A stretch of 64,000 bases of DNA from an uncultured Bacteroidales bacterium (GCA_900316845.1 ONEG01000008.1:1-64000), one strand, 5' to 3'. Counted from the first letter of the stretch, positions 16,324 through 25,515 are shown. Made by a program: numbers and translations. The notes: generated from the letters alone by a model not told the origin.

Positions 16324-17514
16324 TTACTTCAATACACCAAGAACCGTGCCAATCTTTGTGAAGGCGGCAATACATTTATCTAATTGCTCGCGCGTGTGGG
16401 CTGCGGAAACCTGCACACGGATACGCGCCTGACCTTTCGGCACCACCGGATAGTAGAAGCCGGTAACGTATATTCCTTCGTCTTGCAGTTTGGCAGCAAA
16501 CTCCTGCGAGAGGCGTGCGTCGTAGAGCATCACTGCGCAGATAGCCGATTGCGTGGGTTTGATATCGAAACCCGCCGCTTTCATTTGGGCAACGAAGTAC
16601 GCCGTGTTCTCGTGCAGACGGTCTTGCAGTTCGTTGGAGCGTGTGAGGATCTCGAAGGTCTTGATACCAGCCGCAGCAATCATCGGCGGGATAGAGTTTG
16701 AGAAGAGATACGGACGGCTGCGCTGACGCAGGAGGTCGATGATCTCTTTCTTACCGGTTGTGAAACCACCTACCGAACCGCCAAAGGCTTTGCCGAGCGT
16801 GCCGGTGATGATTTCTATTTTGCCGCGCATGTTATAGAGCTCCGTAACGCCATGTCCTGTCTTACCGACCACTCCGGCGGAGTGCGACTCATCGACCATG
16901 ACGAGGGCGTTGTATTTCTGCGCCAGCTCGTAGATCTTATCAAGCGGGCAGACATTGCCGTCCATAGAGAAGACGCCGTCCGTCGCGATGATGCGGAAGC
17001 GTTGTGCCTGGGCTTTCTTGAGTTGCTCCTCCAGATCCGCCATATCGCCGTTGGCATAGCGGTAACGCACCGCCTTGCAAAGACGCACGCCGTCGATGAT
17101 CGACGCATGGTTGAGGGCATCGGAGATGATGGCATCCTCTTCGGTCAAGAGCGGCTCGAAGAGACCACCGTTGGCATCAAAACAAGCCGCGTAAAGGATG
17201 GTATCTTCGGTACCGAAGAAATCCGAGATGACGCGCTCCAACTCTTTGTGCGTATCCTGCGTACCGCAGATAAAACGTACCGACGCCATGCCGTAACCGC
17301 GCGCATCCATGCGGGCTTTGGCGGCTTCGATGAGTTCTTTGTTATCGGCGAGGCCGAGGTAGTTGTTCGCGCAGAAGTTGATTACCTCCTGTCCGCCTTC
17401 TACGGCAATGCCGGAAGACTGCGGGGTGATGATCACGCGCTCGTTCTTATAGAGACCTGCATCGCGAATCTCATTCAGCGTTTTTTGCAGGTGTTGTTGA
17501 AAATCTTGATACAT
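16324..17514 (-). CDS. kbl: Glycine C-acetyltransferase (2-amino-3-ketobutyrate CoA ligase)
   Basis: A 396-aa PLP enzyme of the alpha-oxoamine synthase family that cleaves 2-amino-3-ketobutyrate with CoA to glycine and acetyl-CoA. Seen: NNYLGLA, the DESHSAGVVG cofactor segment and the PLP lysine in GTLGKAFGG. Full length. It forms an operon with tdh. Upstream is an octamer repeat of TTTCGATA units at 17520-17560, which ends 6 nt before the start codon. Confidence 0.96.
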   Translation of the reverse strand: MYQDFQQHLQKTLNEIRDAGLYKNERVIITPQSSGIAVEGGQEVINFCANNYLGLADNKELIEAAKARMDARGYGMASVRFICGTQDTHKELERVISDFFGTEDTILYAACFDANGGLFEPLLTEEDAIISDALNHASIIDGVRLCKAVRYRYANGDMADLEEQLKKAQAQRFRIIATDGVFSMDGNVCPLDKIYELAQKYNALVMVDESHSAGVVGKTGHGVTELYNMRGKIEIITGTLGKAFGGSVGGFTTGKKEIIDLLRQRSRPYLFSNSIPPMIAAAGIKTFEILTRSNELQDRLHENTAYFVAQMKAAGFDIKPTQSAICAVMLYDARLSQEFAAKLQDEGIYVTGFYYPVVPKGQARIRVQVSAAHTREQLDKCIAAFTKIGTVLGVLK

Positions 17515-17519
17515 AGTTT

Positions 17520-17560
17520 TTTCGATATTTCGATATTTCGATATTTCGACATTTCGAGGT
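17520..17560. repeat. Octamer repeat (TTTCGATA) upstream of kbl
   Basis: Three TTTCGATA units followed by TTTCGACA and TTTCGAGG, directly before the kbl start codon on the minus strand. Confidence 0.9.
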
Positions 17561-17613
17561 TATTTTTTTTAGATGATGCCCTGTTCCATGATAAATCACC
17601 TTGAACAGTTGCA

Positions 17614-18957
17614 TCAGATGATGCCCTGTTCGAGCATCGCAGTAGCGACCTTCATAAATCCGGCGATGTTAGCGCCCTTGACGTAGTCAATCGTGCCATC
17701 CGGTTGCGTGCCGTAACGGACACATTGCTCGTGGATGGACTCCATGATATGATGCAGACGGTCGTCCACTTCTTCAGCCTTCCAAGAGAGGTGCTCGGCG
17801 TTCTGTGTCATCTCCAGACCGGAAGTCGCTACTCCACCCGCGTTCACCGCTTTACCCGGTGCAAAGAGTACGCCGTTATGCTGGAAGAAATGGATAGCAC
17901 CCGGTTGGCAGCCCATATTCGATACCTCGCAGCAACACCAGCAGCCGTTAGCTTTGAGTTCCTTGGCGTCTTCTTCGGAAAGCTCGTTCTGGAACGCACA
18001 CGGCAGGGCGATGTCGCATGGGATGGACCAAGCCTTCTTACCTGCCGTAAAGACGCACTCTTTCGGGAACTTATCCGCCATGTCTTGTACTTTGTTGCGG
18101 TTCGACGCACGCATGACGAGCATGTAGTCGATCATTGCTTTGGTGATACCATCCTTGATAGCCACCACACCGTCGGGTCCGGAGATAGCTACTACCTTAG
18201 CGCCCAGTTCAACCGCTTTGGTCGCTGCGCCCCATGCTACGTTTCCGAATCCGGAGATAGCCACTTTCTTGCCCTTAATATCTTTGCCGGCCTTGTGCAG
18301 CAGGTGTTGCGTGAAATAAAGTGCGCCGAAACCGGTAGCTTCCGGACGGAGAATCGAACCGCCCCAGGTCATGCCCTTTCCGGTGAGGACACCTGTATGA
18401 TATTCGCGCGCGAGTTTCTGGTACATGCCGTTGAGGAAGCCTATCTCGCGTCCACCAACGCCCACGTCACCAGCGGGTATATCCTGATCCGGACCGATGC
18501 AGCGCCATAGTTCCAACATAAAGGCCTGACAGAAACGCATGATCTCTGCGTCCGATTTGCCAACCGGATCAAAATCCGAACCGCCCTTTGCGCCGCCCAT
18601 CGGAAGGGTCGTCAGCGCGTTTTTAAAGGTCTGCTCAAAACCGAGGAACTTCAACATCGAAGGAGTAACGGCTCTGTGGAAACGCAAACCGCCTTTGTAC
18701 GGACCGATGGCGGAGTTGAACTGAACGCGGTAACCGAGGTTCGTCTGCACTTCGCCTTGGTCATCAATCCACGTCACGCGGAAGGTGAAGATACGGTCGG
18801 GCTCGACCATGCGCTCCACGATCTTCGCTTGCTCAAACTCGGGGTGCTGATTGTACACCTCTTCAATCGACTCAAGTACCTCTTGCACTGCCTGCAGGTA
18901 CTCTGCCTCACCCGGATGTTTCGCAGCCAAACGCTGCATAATGTCTTGTACTTTCAT
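17614..18957 (-). CDS. gdhA: Glutamate dehydrogenase
   Basis: A 447-aa hexameric-type glutamate dehydrogenase for ammonium assimilation: GYRVQFNSAIGPYKGGLRFH, the catalytic-lysine region PMGGAKGGSDFDP, and the nucleotide motif GFGNVAWGAA. Start MKVQDIMQRL was chosen because the upstream extension crosses the promoter. The last 16 nt of the gene (GAACAGGGCATCATCT) are repeated 43 nt downstream. Confidence 0.96.
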   Translation of the reverse strand: MKVQDIMQRLAAKHPGEAEYLQAVQEVLESIEEVYNQHPEFEQAKIVERMVEPDRIFTFRVTWIDDQGEVQTNLGYRVQFNSAIGPYKGGLRFHRAVTPSMLKFLGFEQTFKNALTTLPMGGAKGGSDFDPVGKSDAEIMRFCQAFMLELWRCIGPDQDIPAGDVGVGGREIGFLNGMYQKLAREYHTGVLTGKGMTWGGSILRPEATGFGALYFTQHLLHKAGKDIKGKKVAISGFGNVAWGAATKAVELGAKVVAISGPDGVVAIKDGITKAMIDYMLVMRASNRNKVQDMADKFPKECVFTAGKKAWSIPCDIALPCAFQNELSEEDAKELKANGCWCCCEVSNMGCQPGAIHFFQHNGVLFAPGKAVNAGGVATSGLEMTQNAEHLSWKAEEVDDRLHHIMESIHEQCVRYGTQPDGTIDYVKGANIAGFMKVATAMLEQGII

Positions 18958-19010
18958 TGTTTTATGTGTTTTAAATGGTATGTTATAAATATTGTTTTCA
19001 ATTTTGCTTG

Positions 19011-19041
19011 CAAAATTACAAAAAAAAAATGACATACACAA
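19011..19041 (-). promoter_or_regulatory. gdhA promoter
   Basis: Minus strand TAATTTTG (19018-19011), 20 nt, TTG (19041-19039). Confidence 0.85.
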
Positions 19042-19074
19042 TAGTGTATGCCACTTTTCGAGATTTTTTTCTTT

Positions 19075-21588
19075 TTATTGGCCTACACCGCCACCTCCGC
19101 CAAGACGTGAAGACTCATCGAGTTCACCGACTTTACGGTGCTTATGTTGCTGATACTGACCGAACATCCAAGTGAGCGAGAACATCACACGTTGCTGGCG
19201 GATGGTGTTTTTATACCACGAGCGGTTACCCGGTTCCTGGCCCATATCTTCGTTATTGAAACTAAGCGAGCGCAGCAGGTCTTGGACGTTGAGGTTGAAA
19301 ATCAGGCCTTTTTTCATGTACATCTTCCGGATTCCGAAAGAAGCGAAATAGGTGCTGCCGGATTTATTATAGCCGGTGAGCATGGGCGATGACCAGTTCG
19401 CATCAAAGGTAAGCGTCCAATCCTTTGGCAAATAAGCAGAGAGTGTTCCGCCGACGTAGCCGTAGTGGCTCTTCATGATATAATCCGGCGTGCCATCTTC
19501 TTGTTTGTCGTAGGATTTGTTGATAAAATGCAGCCATCCGGCATTCACCGTGAGCGCGAGCCAAGCACCGGATAATTTACGATTTGGACATTTACCATTT
19601 ACCATTTGGCTTTCGTCACTTTTTTCATACTTCGGAACAAGCGGCAGCTCAGTCAGAGAGACGTTCACACCGTGCGTGGTACAGGTACCGAAATTGGTCC
19701 ACTGTGCAAATCCGATACCACTCGGAAGGATCGTAGTCTTAGAAGAGAACATATCCTGCGTATGGGCGAAATTAAAGGTCATGTTCCAATACTGGGTCCA
19801 GGAGAAATGCAGTTCTACATCGTTGTTGAACTCCGGCGTGAGGTTGGTGTTTCCTTTCTGGATTGAATAGGCATCGACGTACGAAGTGAAGGGATTGAGC
19901 ATCCAGTAATTCGGTCGTTTGATACGGCGTGTATAGGAAGCCGAAACGGATATCGGTTGTTGGATTTTGCCCAGCGGTTTGGAGGTATAGCCGACATACG
20001 CCGTGGGGAAGGGATCGAAATAGGACTTGTTGATGATTGAATCCAAGCCGTCATCCTTCCAGTCGCCGTGCGAGAAGGTATATTCGCCGCGGAGACCAAG
20101 TTTGACCGACCAGTGTTCTCCAAACTGTTTGCCAACGGAGATATACGCTGCAGTGACATGCTCGTCATAGCGGAAAGCATTGTGATCCGTGGGTCGCACG
20201 CCGCCATTCCGCGTCGAGTCGGTCGTCATGTCGTTGTCCGTCGAAGAGAGCGCATACTTGACACCGGCTTCAATCATACCAGTCTTCCAGAACTTGGTCT
20301 GAAAATCCATTTTGGCAGAGTAGATATTGACAATCTGCTTGCCGCGAATATCAATACCGAGCGATTGGATGCCGCCCAAAGGCTTGTCGTAGTTCGTCTC
20401 CTGAAAATTGACAGAAGAGTTATTATAACGGTTGTAGTCGATATTCACCGTCAGTTCGCGCTCGAGAGCTTCAGAGAAAGTGTGGGTGTAGTTGAGGTTC
20501 GCTGTGTGCTGCGGAGCTTTGAGACGATTTTGAGAATTGGTCGTACTGTTCGTCGTATCCGTGCCTTGAATCAGATAAGCAGAGTTGCGTCCGGGCACAA
20601 TATGCTGATCGACATCCATGAAAGGCACCTGAAGGATGAATCCGAAGGTATTGAGCGAGTCGATATACCAATCGTTGCCGACCTTGAGCATGTAGTACTG
20701 GAAATTGATGTTGTAGTCCGAATAGGAGTAATTCTTCAGAGCCGGCGTCTCGCGGTAGGACTCAAAGTCAATGTCATTCTGCGCGAAGACCTGCGTGAAC
20801 TGGCCGAACGTATAGGTTTTCTCGCCGCGATAATTGAGGTTGAGTGAGAACATCTCATTGTTCAGCCAGCGCTTCACATCGCCAAAATACATACCTCCGT
20901 AGGCGGCAGAGAGCATTCCGTTGAGGCCTTTCATCATATTGCGCTTGGTCTTGATATTGATGATACCGCCTTGTCCCGAGGCATCGTATTTGGCGGAAGG
21001 ATTGGAGATGATTTCGATTTTCTCAATCGTGTTTCCGTCCGTACCGTCGAGCATGGCTTTGAGTTGCTGACCGGAGAGGTAGGAAGGCTTGCCGTCCACC
21101 CAAATTTCCACGGATTTACCGTTTACGGTAATATTACCGTCCTTGTCGATGCGGACACCCGGTGCACGACGGAGGATATCGTTTCCGTTGGAGCCTGCCG
21201 AGAGCGGTGAAGCGGAGACGTTCACCACCAGTTTGTCCATCTGACGCTCTACGAGCGGTTTCTTGGCCTTCACTTCAACCTCTTTCAGTCTCTCCGTCTC
21301 TTCACGCAGCACAAAATCCGGTCCGCCAAACGTTGTTTGGTAACCTACGTAGGAGGCTTGGATAAGAAACCCCTCCCCGACCCTCCCCACAAGGGCGGGA
21401 GCAGAAATCTCATATTTGCCTTCTTCGTCGGTGATGGTGCCGGTGAGGAGGGATGAGTCTTTGGCAAGGACAGAGATGGTCACAAAGGGCATCGGAGTAC
21501 CTTTCGCATCGATGACAGAACCATGAATGGTTTCCGCGCTAACCCCAAATGAGCAAAGCAGGAATATTCCTAAAAAGAACTTTTTCAT
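19075..21588 (-). CDS. TonB-dependent-receptor-like outer-membrane protein
   Basis: An 837-aa outer-membrane protein: signal peptide (MKKFFLGIFLLCSFGVSA), a carboxypeptidase-regulatory-like domain (about 20-100), a plug-like domain (about 110-215) and a 22-strand-type barrel, as in the outer membrane beta-barrel family close to TonB receptors. Two repeat-derived insertions are read in frame: a CCCTCCCC element at 21369-21402 (PALVGRVGEGF in the N-terminal domain) and a CATTTAC element at 19575-19611 in a barrel loop. The ligand is unknown. The AraC and kinase genes upstream might regulate it. Confidence 0.85.
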   Translation of the reverse strand: MKKFFLGIFLLCSFGVSAETIHGSVIDAKGTPMPFVTISVLAKDSSLLTGTITDEEGKYEISAPALVGRVGEGFLIQASYVGYQTTFGGPDFVLREETERLKEVEVKAKKPLVERQMDKLVVNVSASPLSAGSNGNDILRRAPGVRIDKDGNITVNGKSVEIWVDGKPSYLSGQQLKAMLDGTDGNTIEKIEIISNPSAKYDASGQGGIINIKTKRNMMKGLNGMLSAAYGGMYFGDVKRWLNNEMFSLNLNYRGEKTYTFGQFTQVFAQNDIDFESYRETPALKNYSYSDYNINFQYYMLKVGNDWYIDSLNTFGFILQVPFMDVDQHIVPGRNSAYLIQGTDTTNSTTNSQNRLKAPQHTANLNYTHTFSEALERELTVNIDYNRYNNSSVNFQETNYDKPLGGIQSLGIDIRGKQIVNIYSAKMDFQTKFWKTGMIEAGVKYALSSTDNDMTTDSTRNGGVRPTDHNAFRYDEHVTAAYISVGKQFGEHWSVKLGLRGEYTFSHGDWKDDGLDSIINKSYFDPFPTAYVGYTSKPLGKIQQPISVSASYTRRIKRPNYWMLNPFTSYVDAYSIQKGNTNLTPEFNNDVELHFSWTQYWNMTFNFAHTQDMFSSKTTILPSGIGFAQWTNFGTCTTHGVNVSLTELPLVPKYEKSDESQMVNGKCPNRKLSGAWLALTVNAGWLHFINKSYDKQEDGTPDYIMKSHYGYVGGTLSAYLPKDWTLTFDANWSSPMLTGYNKSGSTYFASFGIRKMYMKKGLIFNLNVQDLLRSLSFNNEDMGQEPGNRSWYKNTIRQQRVMFSLTWMFGQYQQHKHRKVGELDESSRLGGGGGVGQ
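19575..19611. repeat. CATTTAC-type degenerate repeat inside the receptor gene
   Basis: Heptamer-like units (GATTTGG, CATTTAC, CATTTAC, CATTTGG) are read as QMVNGKCPN in an extracellular-loop position. Similar text occurs in intergenic DNA at 35975-36025 and 52631-52678. Confidence 0.75.
21369..21402. repeat. CCCTCCCC...GGGCGGG repeat inside the receptor gene
   Basis: CCCTCCCC, GACCCTCCCC and ACAAGGGCGGGAG, an imperfect G/C-rich inverted element read in frame. A related element lies inside queE at 35068-35102. Confidence 0.7.
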
Positions 21589-21667
21589 ATAAACAAGTTT
21601 TAAAATTCGGTGCAAAAGTACTGCTTTTTGCGGATTTGGTATATGAAAAAACGGACATTCTAATTTT

Positions 21668-22528
21668 TTAAGCAAAAAAGACGGAGAAATCTTCCGATAA
21701 AGGAATACCAAACATTCTAAATTGTCCCGGTGAGACGCAGCCCATCTGTTGAAACTCCAGCGCAGCATGACTCAAGTCATAATATCCGTGCCGCAAAACC
21801 GTAGCCAACAAATCTATGGATCGGCCTTGAACCGCCTGTTGTTGCATGTCCTGGATGGTTCGGTGAAAACGTCTCAAACGGACAAATTGTTTAGGCGGAA
21901 TTCCCACATAATTGCGGAAGACACGCAGAAACTGCCGCTCGCCTAAACAGGCAATAGATGCCATCTCTGCCGCCGATATATTTCCTTTGACCTCATCGCA
22001 GGCCGCGATCACTTTTCTAATACGCGCGTAGTTGGCATCCTCCTTTGTCGGAATGCGCCCCATAAAGAACGAATCGATTAACGGCGCAATCTGTTCTGCT
22101 TGCGGAGCGGACTTGAAGATCCTGTCTAACTGCAGCAAGCCCTCATCGCCGTACTCAGCAGCTGTTAACACTTTGCCGGATAGCTGCTGCAGGTCGATAC
22201 ATGTCAAGACATGCATGCCTCCCGGTTCAAAATCCAACATCATTCCTTCAAACCATCCACGGAGAGTGGTTAAACCCAAGGTTTTCTGATTCGCTCCAAG
22301 TAGCGTCAGGCCATCTGCTTTAGTGCCGGCAATTTCTATCTCTACATTTCTGACAAAGACGAAACTGCCGTAGTTGGGTAACAACGGCTGCACATGCTTC
22401 CCGTTCACAAAACGAGGATCATCCGCCGGCGGCGTCATGGTATCGGTCGAACCCTCCGCTCGTACAAACACATAACGGGAGATATAGGGTCGCAAGACCT
22501 CCGCTGGATAGATAATCTGGAAATACAT
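21668..22528 (-). CDS. AraC-family transcriptional regulator
   Basis: A 286-aa regulator: an N-terminal sensing domain of unclear type (about 1-180) and a C-terminal double helix-turn-helix of AraC type (about 185-280, with LGERQFLRVFRNYVGIPPKQFVRLRRF and HGYYDLSHAALEFQQMGCVSPGQFR). It starts by TAATG overlap with the histidine kinase stop, so both are one unit. It ends 79 nt before the receptor start. Confidence 0.9.
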   Translation of the reverse strand: MYFQIIYPAEVLRPYISRYVFVRAEGSTDTMTPPADDPRFVNGKHVQPLLPNYGSFVFVRNVEIEIAGTKADGLTLLGANQKTLGLTTLRGWFEGMMLDFEPGGMHVLTCIDLQQLSGKVLTAAEYGDEGLLQLDRIFKSAPQAEQIAPLIDSFFMGRIPTKEDANYARIRKVIAACDEVKGNISAAEMASIACLGERQFLRVFRNYVGIPPKQFVRLRRFHRTIQDMQQQAVQGRSIDLLATVLRHGYYDLSHAALEFQQMGCVSPGQFRMFGIPLSEDFSVFFA

Positions 22529-23985
22529 TAGCTTGTTTTTTTACGCAGATAGATATAGAAAGTCGTACCTTTGGACGAAGTCTCAAACTCTATACGGCCG
22601 CCTGAGCCTTCCACTATATGCTTGGATATAGCCAATCCTAGACCATTCCCGTTGGACTTAGTTGTGAAGTTCGGCTGGAAGATACGCGCCTGGATATTCT
22701 CCGGAATGCCGGTTCCATCGTCGGAGATGGATATCTGCACTTCGCGGTCCGAAAAAGCGGTATTGAGCACGACGATAATATCCGTCGGCGAAGCCTGCAA
22801 GGCGTTGCGGATGATGTTCACAAAAACCTGGGATATCTGCTCTTTGTCGGCACGAACGACGACGCCGGAGTCGGGACCCACATAACGAACGGGAATCTGC
22901 TCGTCGTTCTCGCGCTGAAGGGTAATGACATTCGACAGTTTCTGAGCGACATCCACTTCGGTCGTAACGACCTCCGGCTGTTTGGCAAACGCAGAGAATG
23001 ACTGCGCTATATGTGCCAGGTTGTCGATCTCATCAATGAGCATCTTCGTCGTTTTGTCAAAATACGCATCAAACTGATCCGTGCCGCGCTTGAGTTGGAG
23101 CTTCTGAACCGACAGTTTCATCGGCGTCAAGGGGTTGTTGATCTCATGGGCAATCTGCCGTGCCATCGTTCGCCATGCGCCTTCACGCTCGGAGTTAGCC
23201 AGTTTTTCCGCGCTCTCCTCTACCCGATCGACCAACATATTATACCTTTCCACCAGCGCACCCAACTCGTCATGATACGGGTAATCAATGTGATTCTCCT
23301 TCGCACCGATCTCGAAATGCCGCATCTTCTCCGTCAGCAGTAACAAAGGCGAAGTAATCGATTTGGTTGCCATATAGGAGATGAAGAGCGAGAGGATCAA
23401 GGCCAAGAGATACACCGGTATCAAGCGCGAAAGCAAGGCTCGAAGTTGTTCGTTACGCGTCTGCTCGCTCAAGAAATACGGCACGCCGATATAACCAATC
23501 GGCACAAAAGCACCGTTATGGAACGGCAGATACGCAATCAGATACGGCTGACCGTTGATCTGCTCATAGCAAAGGGCTATATCGTCATCCGAGAAGAAGG
23601 GCTTGTCCACACTCATGCTGCGCGACAACACTCCGCCTTCGAACAACTGCGGAGAAGACGACGCCAGCAACTCGCCGTTTAACGTATAGACATGCAGATC
23701 CTGGTGCATATCGATACTCAGATCCCGCAAGTCAATCGAGAGCCCCTCCGCCTGATTCGGCACCAGCATGACGTCCCAATAATACAGGTTTCGCAGATAC
23801 GACTGAATATACTCCGCGCGGGTGATGAGTTCATGCCGTTGCTGACGCGCCACGCTCCAATACACATAGCGAATCGACATCGCCAGCATGAAAACGAAGA
23901 TGACCGTCACGCACGCAAAAACCACGTACATGATACGCGTGGAGATGGGCTGGTTACGAAGCGATATTTTGAATTTTTCTGCCAT
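22528..23985 (-). CDS. NtrY-like membrane sensor histidine kinase
   Basis: A 485-aa kinase: TM1 about 19-42, periplasmic domain to about 185, TM2 about 187-207, HAMP linker, phospho-acceptor His280 in AHEINNPLTPMKLSVQ, then the ATPase domain (N box IIRNALQAS, G boxes DDGTGIP and GNGLGLAIS). The H-box is NtrY/PorY-like. No response regulator is adjacent; the partner gene is AraC-type. It starts at MAEKFK downstream of a divergent promoter. Confidence 0.93.
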   Translation of the reverse strand: MAEKFKISLRNQPISTRIMYVVFACVTVIFVFMLAMSIRYVYWSVARQQRHELITRAEYIQSYLRNLYYWDVMLVPNQAEGLSIDLRDLSIDMHQDLHVYTLNGELLASSSPQLFEGGVLSRSMSVDKPFFSDDDIALCYEQINGQPYLIAYLPFHNGAFVPIGYIGVPYFLSEQTRNEQLRALLSRLIPVYLLALILSLFISYMATKSITSPLLLLTEKMRHFEIGAKENHIDYPYHDELGALVERYNMLVDRVEESAEKLANSEREGAWRTMARQIAHEINNPLTPMKLSVQKLQLKRGTDQFDAYFDKTTKMLIDEIDNLAHIAQSFSAFAKQPEVVTTEVDVAQKLSNVITLQRENDEQIPVRYVGPDSGVVVRADKEQISQVFVNIIRNALQASPTDIIVVLNTAFSDREVQISISDDGTGIPENIQARIFQPNFTTKSNGNGLGLAISKHIVEGSGGRIEFETSSKGTTFYIYLRKKTS

Positions 23986-24002
23986 ACGCACGTTTTGCGA
24001 CG

Positions 24003-24050
24003 CAAAGATACTAAAAAATTTGCATATGTGCAAAAAAATCTGTACCTTTG
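24003..24050. promoter_or_regulatory. Divergent promoters sharing one palindromic -33 element
   Basis: Minus promoter: TATCTTTG (24010-24003), 20 nt, TTG (24033-24031). Plus promoter: TTG (24020-24022), 20 nt, TACCTTTG (24043-24050). Both -33 boxes lie in TTTGCATATGTGCAAA (24019-24034). The geometry is the same as at 41668-41715. Confidence 0.85.
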
Positions 24051-24077
24051 CACGTTTTTTCGAAAAATAACACAAAA

Positions 24078-24803
24078 ATGGTACAAATTTTTACAGCTTT
24101 TCTCTTAGGATTGCTCACCATACTGGACCCTTGCACGCTGATGACCAGTATCACCGCCATCAGTTATATCGACAAGGAGATCAATAACCGCCGCAAAGTG
24201 CTGACGAACGGTTTGATGTTCGTTCTCGGCAAATTAGCGACATACGTGTTACTGAGTATTCCGTTCCTCATGGGCGCGCAGACCGAAGGCATTCAAGCCA
24301 TCTTGAGTCATTGGGGCGAACCGATTTTGGCAGGATTCATGCTTATCTGCGGTATCGTGTTGCTCTTCAGCGGTCACCATCACCACGAGCATGACCACGG
24401 CATCAGCAAATGGCTCAAAGATACGGACAGCAAGGAGAGTTGGCTTTGGTCCTTCATCCTCGGTATCTTCTTTGCCATCGCTTTCTGCCCCCATCGTCTC
24501 GTCTATTTCCTGACGATGATCGATATCACGCTGACTCTGCCGACCACGTGGAGTTGGCTCATGCCGGTGGTATTCAGCCTTGGAACGGGTCTGCCGATTA
24601 TGCTCATTGCATGGCTGGTAAGTTACAGTGCGGTCAGCATCGGAAACCTGACCAGCAAGATGAGTTCGTTCGAGAAATGGTTTCGGCACATCTGCGCCGT
24701 ACTGTTTATCATCTTAGGATGCTATCTGGCGGTACATTGTATTATCGAGGCACACGAACACGAAGGATGCTGTCACCATGAGCACGCCGTACTTTCGTTT
24801 TAA
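24078..24803 (+). CDS. CcdA/ArsG-like membrane permease
   Basis: A 241-aa six-helix-type membrane protein resembling the CcdA/DsbD transmembrane family, in particular the ArsG-type permeases of Bacteroidetes: GLLTILDPCTLMTSITAISYIDKEI near the N-terminus and FAIAFCPHRLVYF in the centre (the usual Pro-Cys-Pro becomes DPC and CPH). A His-rich loop (residues 100-108) and a His/Cys-rich tail suggest metal handling. Start MVQIF lies 28 nt after the -7 box. Its 3' end overlaps trmN6 by 26 bp. Confidence 0.75.
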   Translation: MVQIFTAFLLGLLTILDPCTLMTSITAISYIDKEINNRRKVLTNGLMFVLGKLATYVLLSIPFLMGAQTEGIQAILSHWGEPILAGFMLICGIVLLFSGHHHHEHDHGISKWLKDTDSKESWLWSFILGIFFAIAFCPHRLVYFLTMIDITLTLPTTWSWLMPVVFSLGTGLPIMLIAWLVSYSAVSIGNLTSKMSSFEKWFRHICAVLFIILGCYLAVHCIIEAHEHEGCCHHEHAVLSF

Positions 24804-25515
24804 GCAATTCACCATCTACCACGACCGTTGTGCCATGAAAGTAGGCACCGACGGTGTGTTATTAGGGTGTTGGGCAGGAGCTAATCATGTACCATTGGGG
24901 CATTTACCATGTACCATTTTAGATGTCGGCACGGGTTCCGGGCTGATAGCCCGGATGTTGATGCAACGTTTTCCTGAAGCAGAAGTAGAAGGTATAGACA
25001 TCGACGAGGCAGCCGTAGAACAAGCCCGCGGAAATGGTGTGAACGCCTATTTGAGCAGCCTGCAGGAATGGCCAAATCATAAACCACAAATCACAAATCA
25101 CAAATACGACCTCATCGTCTCCAACCCTCCGTATTTTCAAAACAGTCTCAAGAACCCCGACAAAGGGCGGGAATTAGCGCGGCACACGGATAGTTTGAGT
25201 TACGAAGAGCTGCTGGCTCATAGCGCAAGGTTATTGACCATGCATGGTCAATTAGCCATCATCTTACCTGCCGACGCAGAGCAAGAGATCTGCAATCTCG
25301 CGGCCCGACACTCCTTATATCTCACGCACGTTACGCGCGTATATAGTAAGGAGTCAAAACCACCCCGTCGGGTCTTATTACAATTCGAGAAATCGGAATC
25401 ACAGAATCACGGAATCACGGAATCACGCCCGCTCGAAGACACACTCGTTCTCGAAGACGACAAAGGAGGTCGCTCCACGGCGTACCAGGAATTAGCAAAG
25501 GACTTCTACCTCTAA
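24778..25515 (+). CDS. trmN6: tRNA1(Val) adenine-N6 methyltransferase-like (TrmN6/YfiC)
   Basis: A 245-aa SAM methyltransferase: opening FRFKQFTIYHDRCAMKVGTDGVLLG, SAM motif DVGTGSG (49-55), acidic IDID, catalytic NPPY (116-119). Compared with the usual family pattern it carries three in-frame repeat-derived stretches: NHVPLGHLPC (24886-24920), NHKPQITNHKY (25073-25107) and SESQNHGITES (25395-25426). A 20-bp palindrome at 25233-25252 also lies in the frame. All fall between conserved motifs, so the enzyme may still work. Confidence 0.88.
   Translation: MSTPYFRFKQFTIYHDRCAMKVGTDGVLLGCWAGANHVPLGHLPCTILDVGTGSGLIARMLMQRFPEAEVEGIDIDEAAVEQARGNGVNAYLSSLQEWPNHKPQITNHKYDLIVSNPPYFQNSLKNPDKGRELARHTDSLSYEELLAHSARLLTMHGQLAIILPADAEQEICNLAARHSLYLTHVTRVYSKESKPPRRVLLQFEKSESQNHGITESRPLEDTLVLEDDKGGRSTAYQELAKDFYL
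24886..24920. repeat. CATTTACC/GTACCATT repeat inside trmN6
   Basis: CATGTACCATT and CATTTACCATGTACCATT, in frame just before SAM motif I. Confidence 0.7.
25073..25107. repeat. Heptamer repeat (AAATCAC) inside trmN6
   Basis: Five units AAATCAT, AAACCAC, AAATCAC, AAATCAC and AAATACG, in frame just before DLIVSNPPY. Confidence 0.88.
25233..25252. repeat. CCATGCATGG palindrome inside trmN6
   Basis: ATTGACCATGCATGGTCAAT, perfect 20-bp palindrome; relative to ATCGACC/GGTCGAT both arms changed together. Confidence 0.85.
25395..25426. repeat. Octamer repeat (GGAATCAC)4 inside trmN6
   Basis: GGAATCAC, AGAATCAC, GGAATCAC and GGAATCAC, in frame near the C-terminus. Confidence 0.9.
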
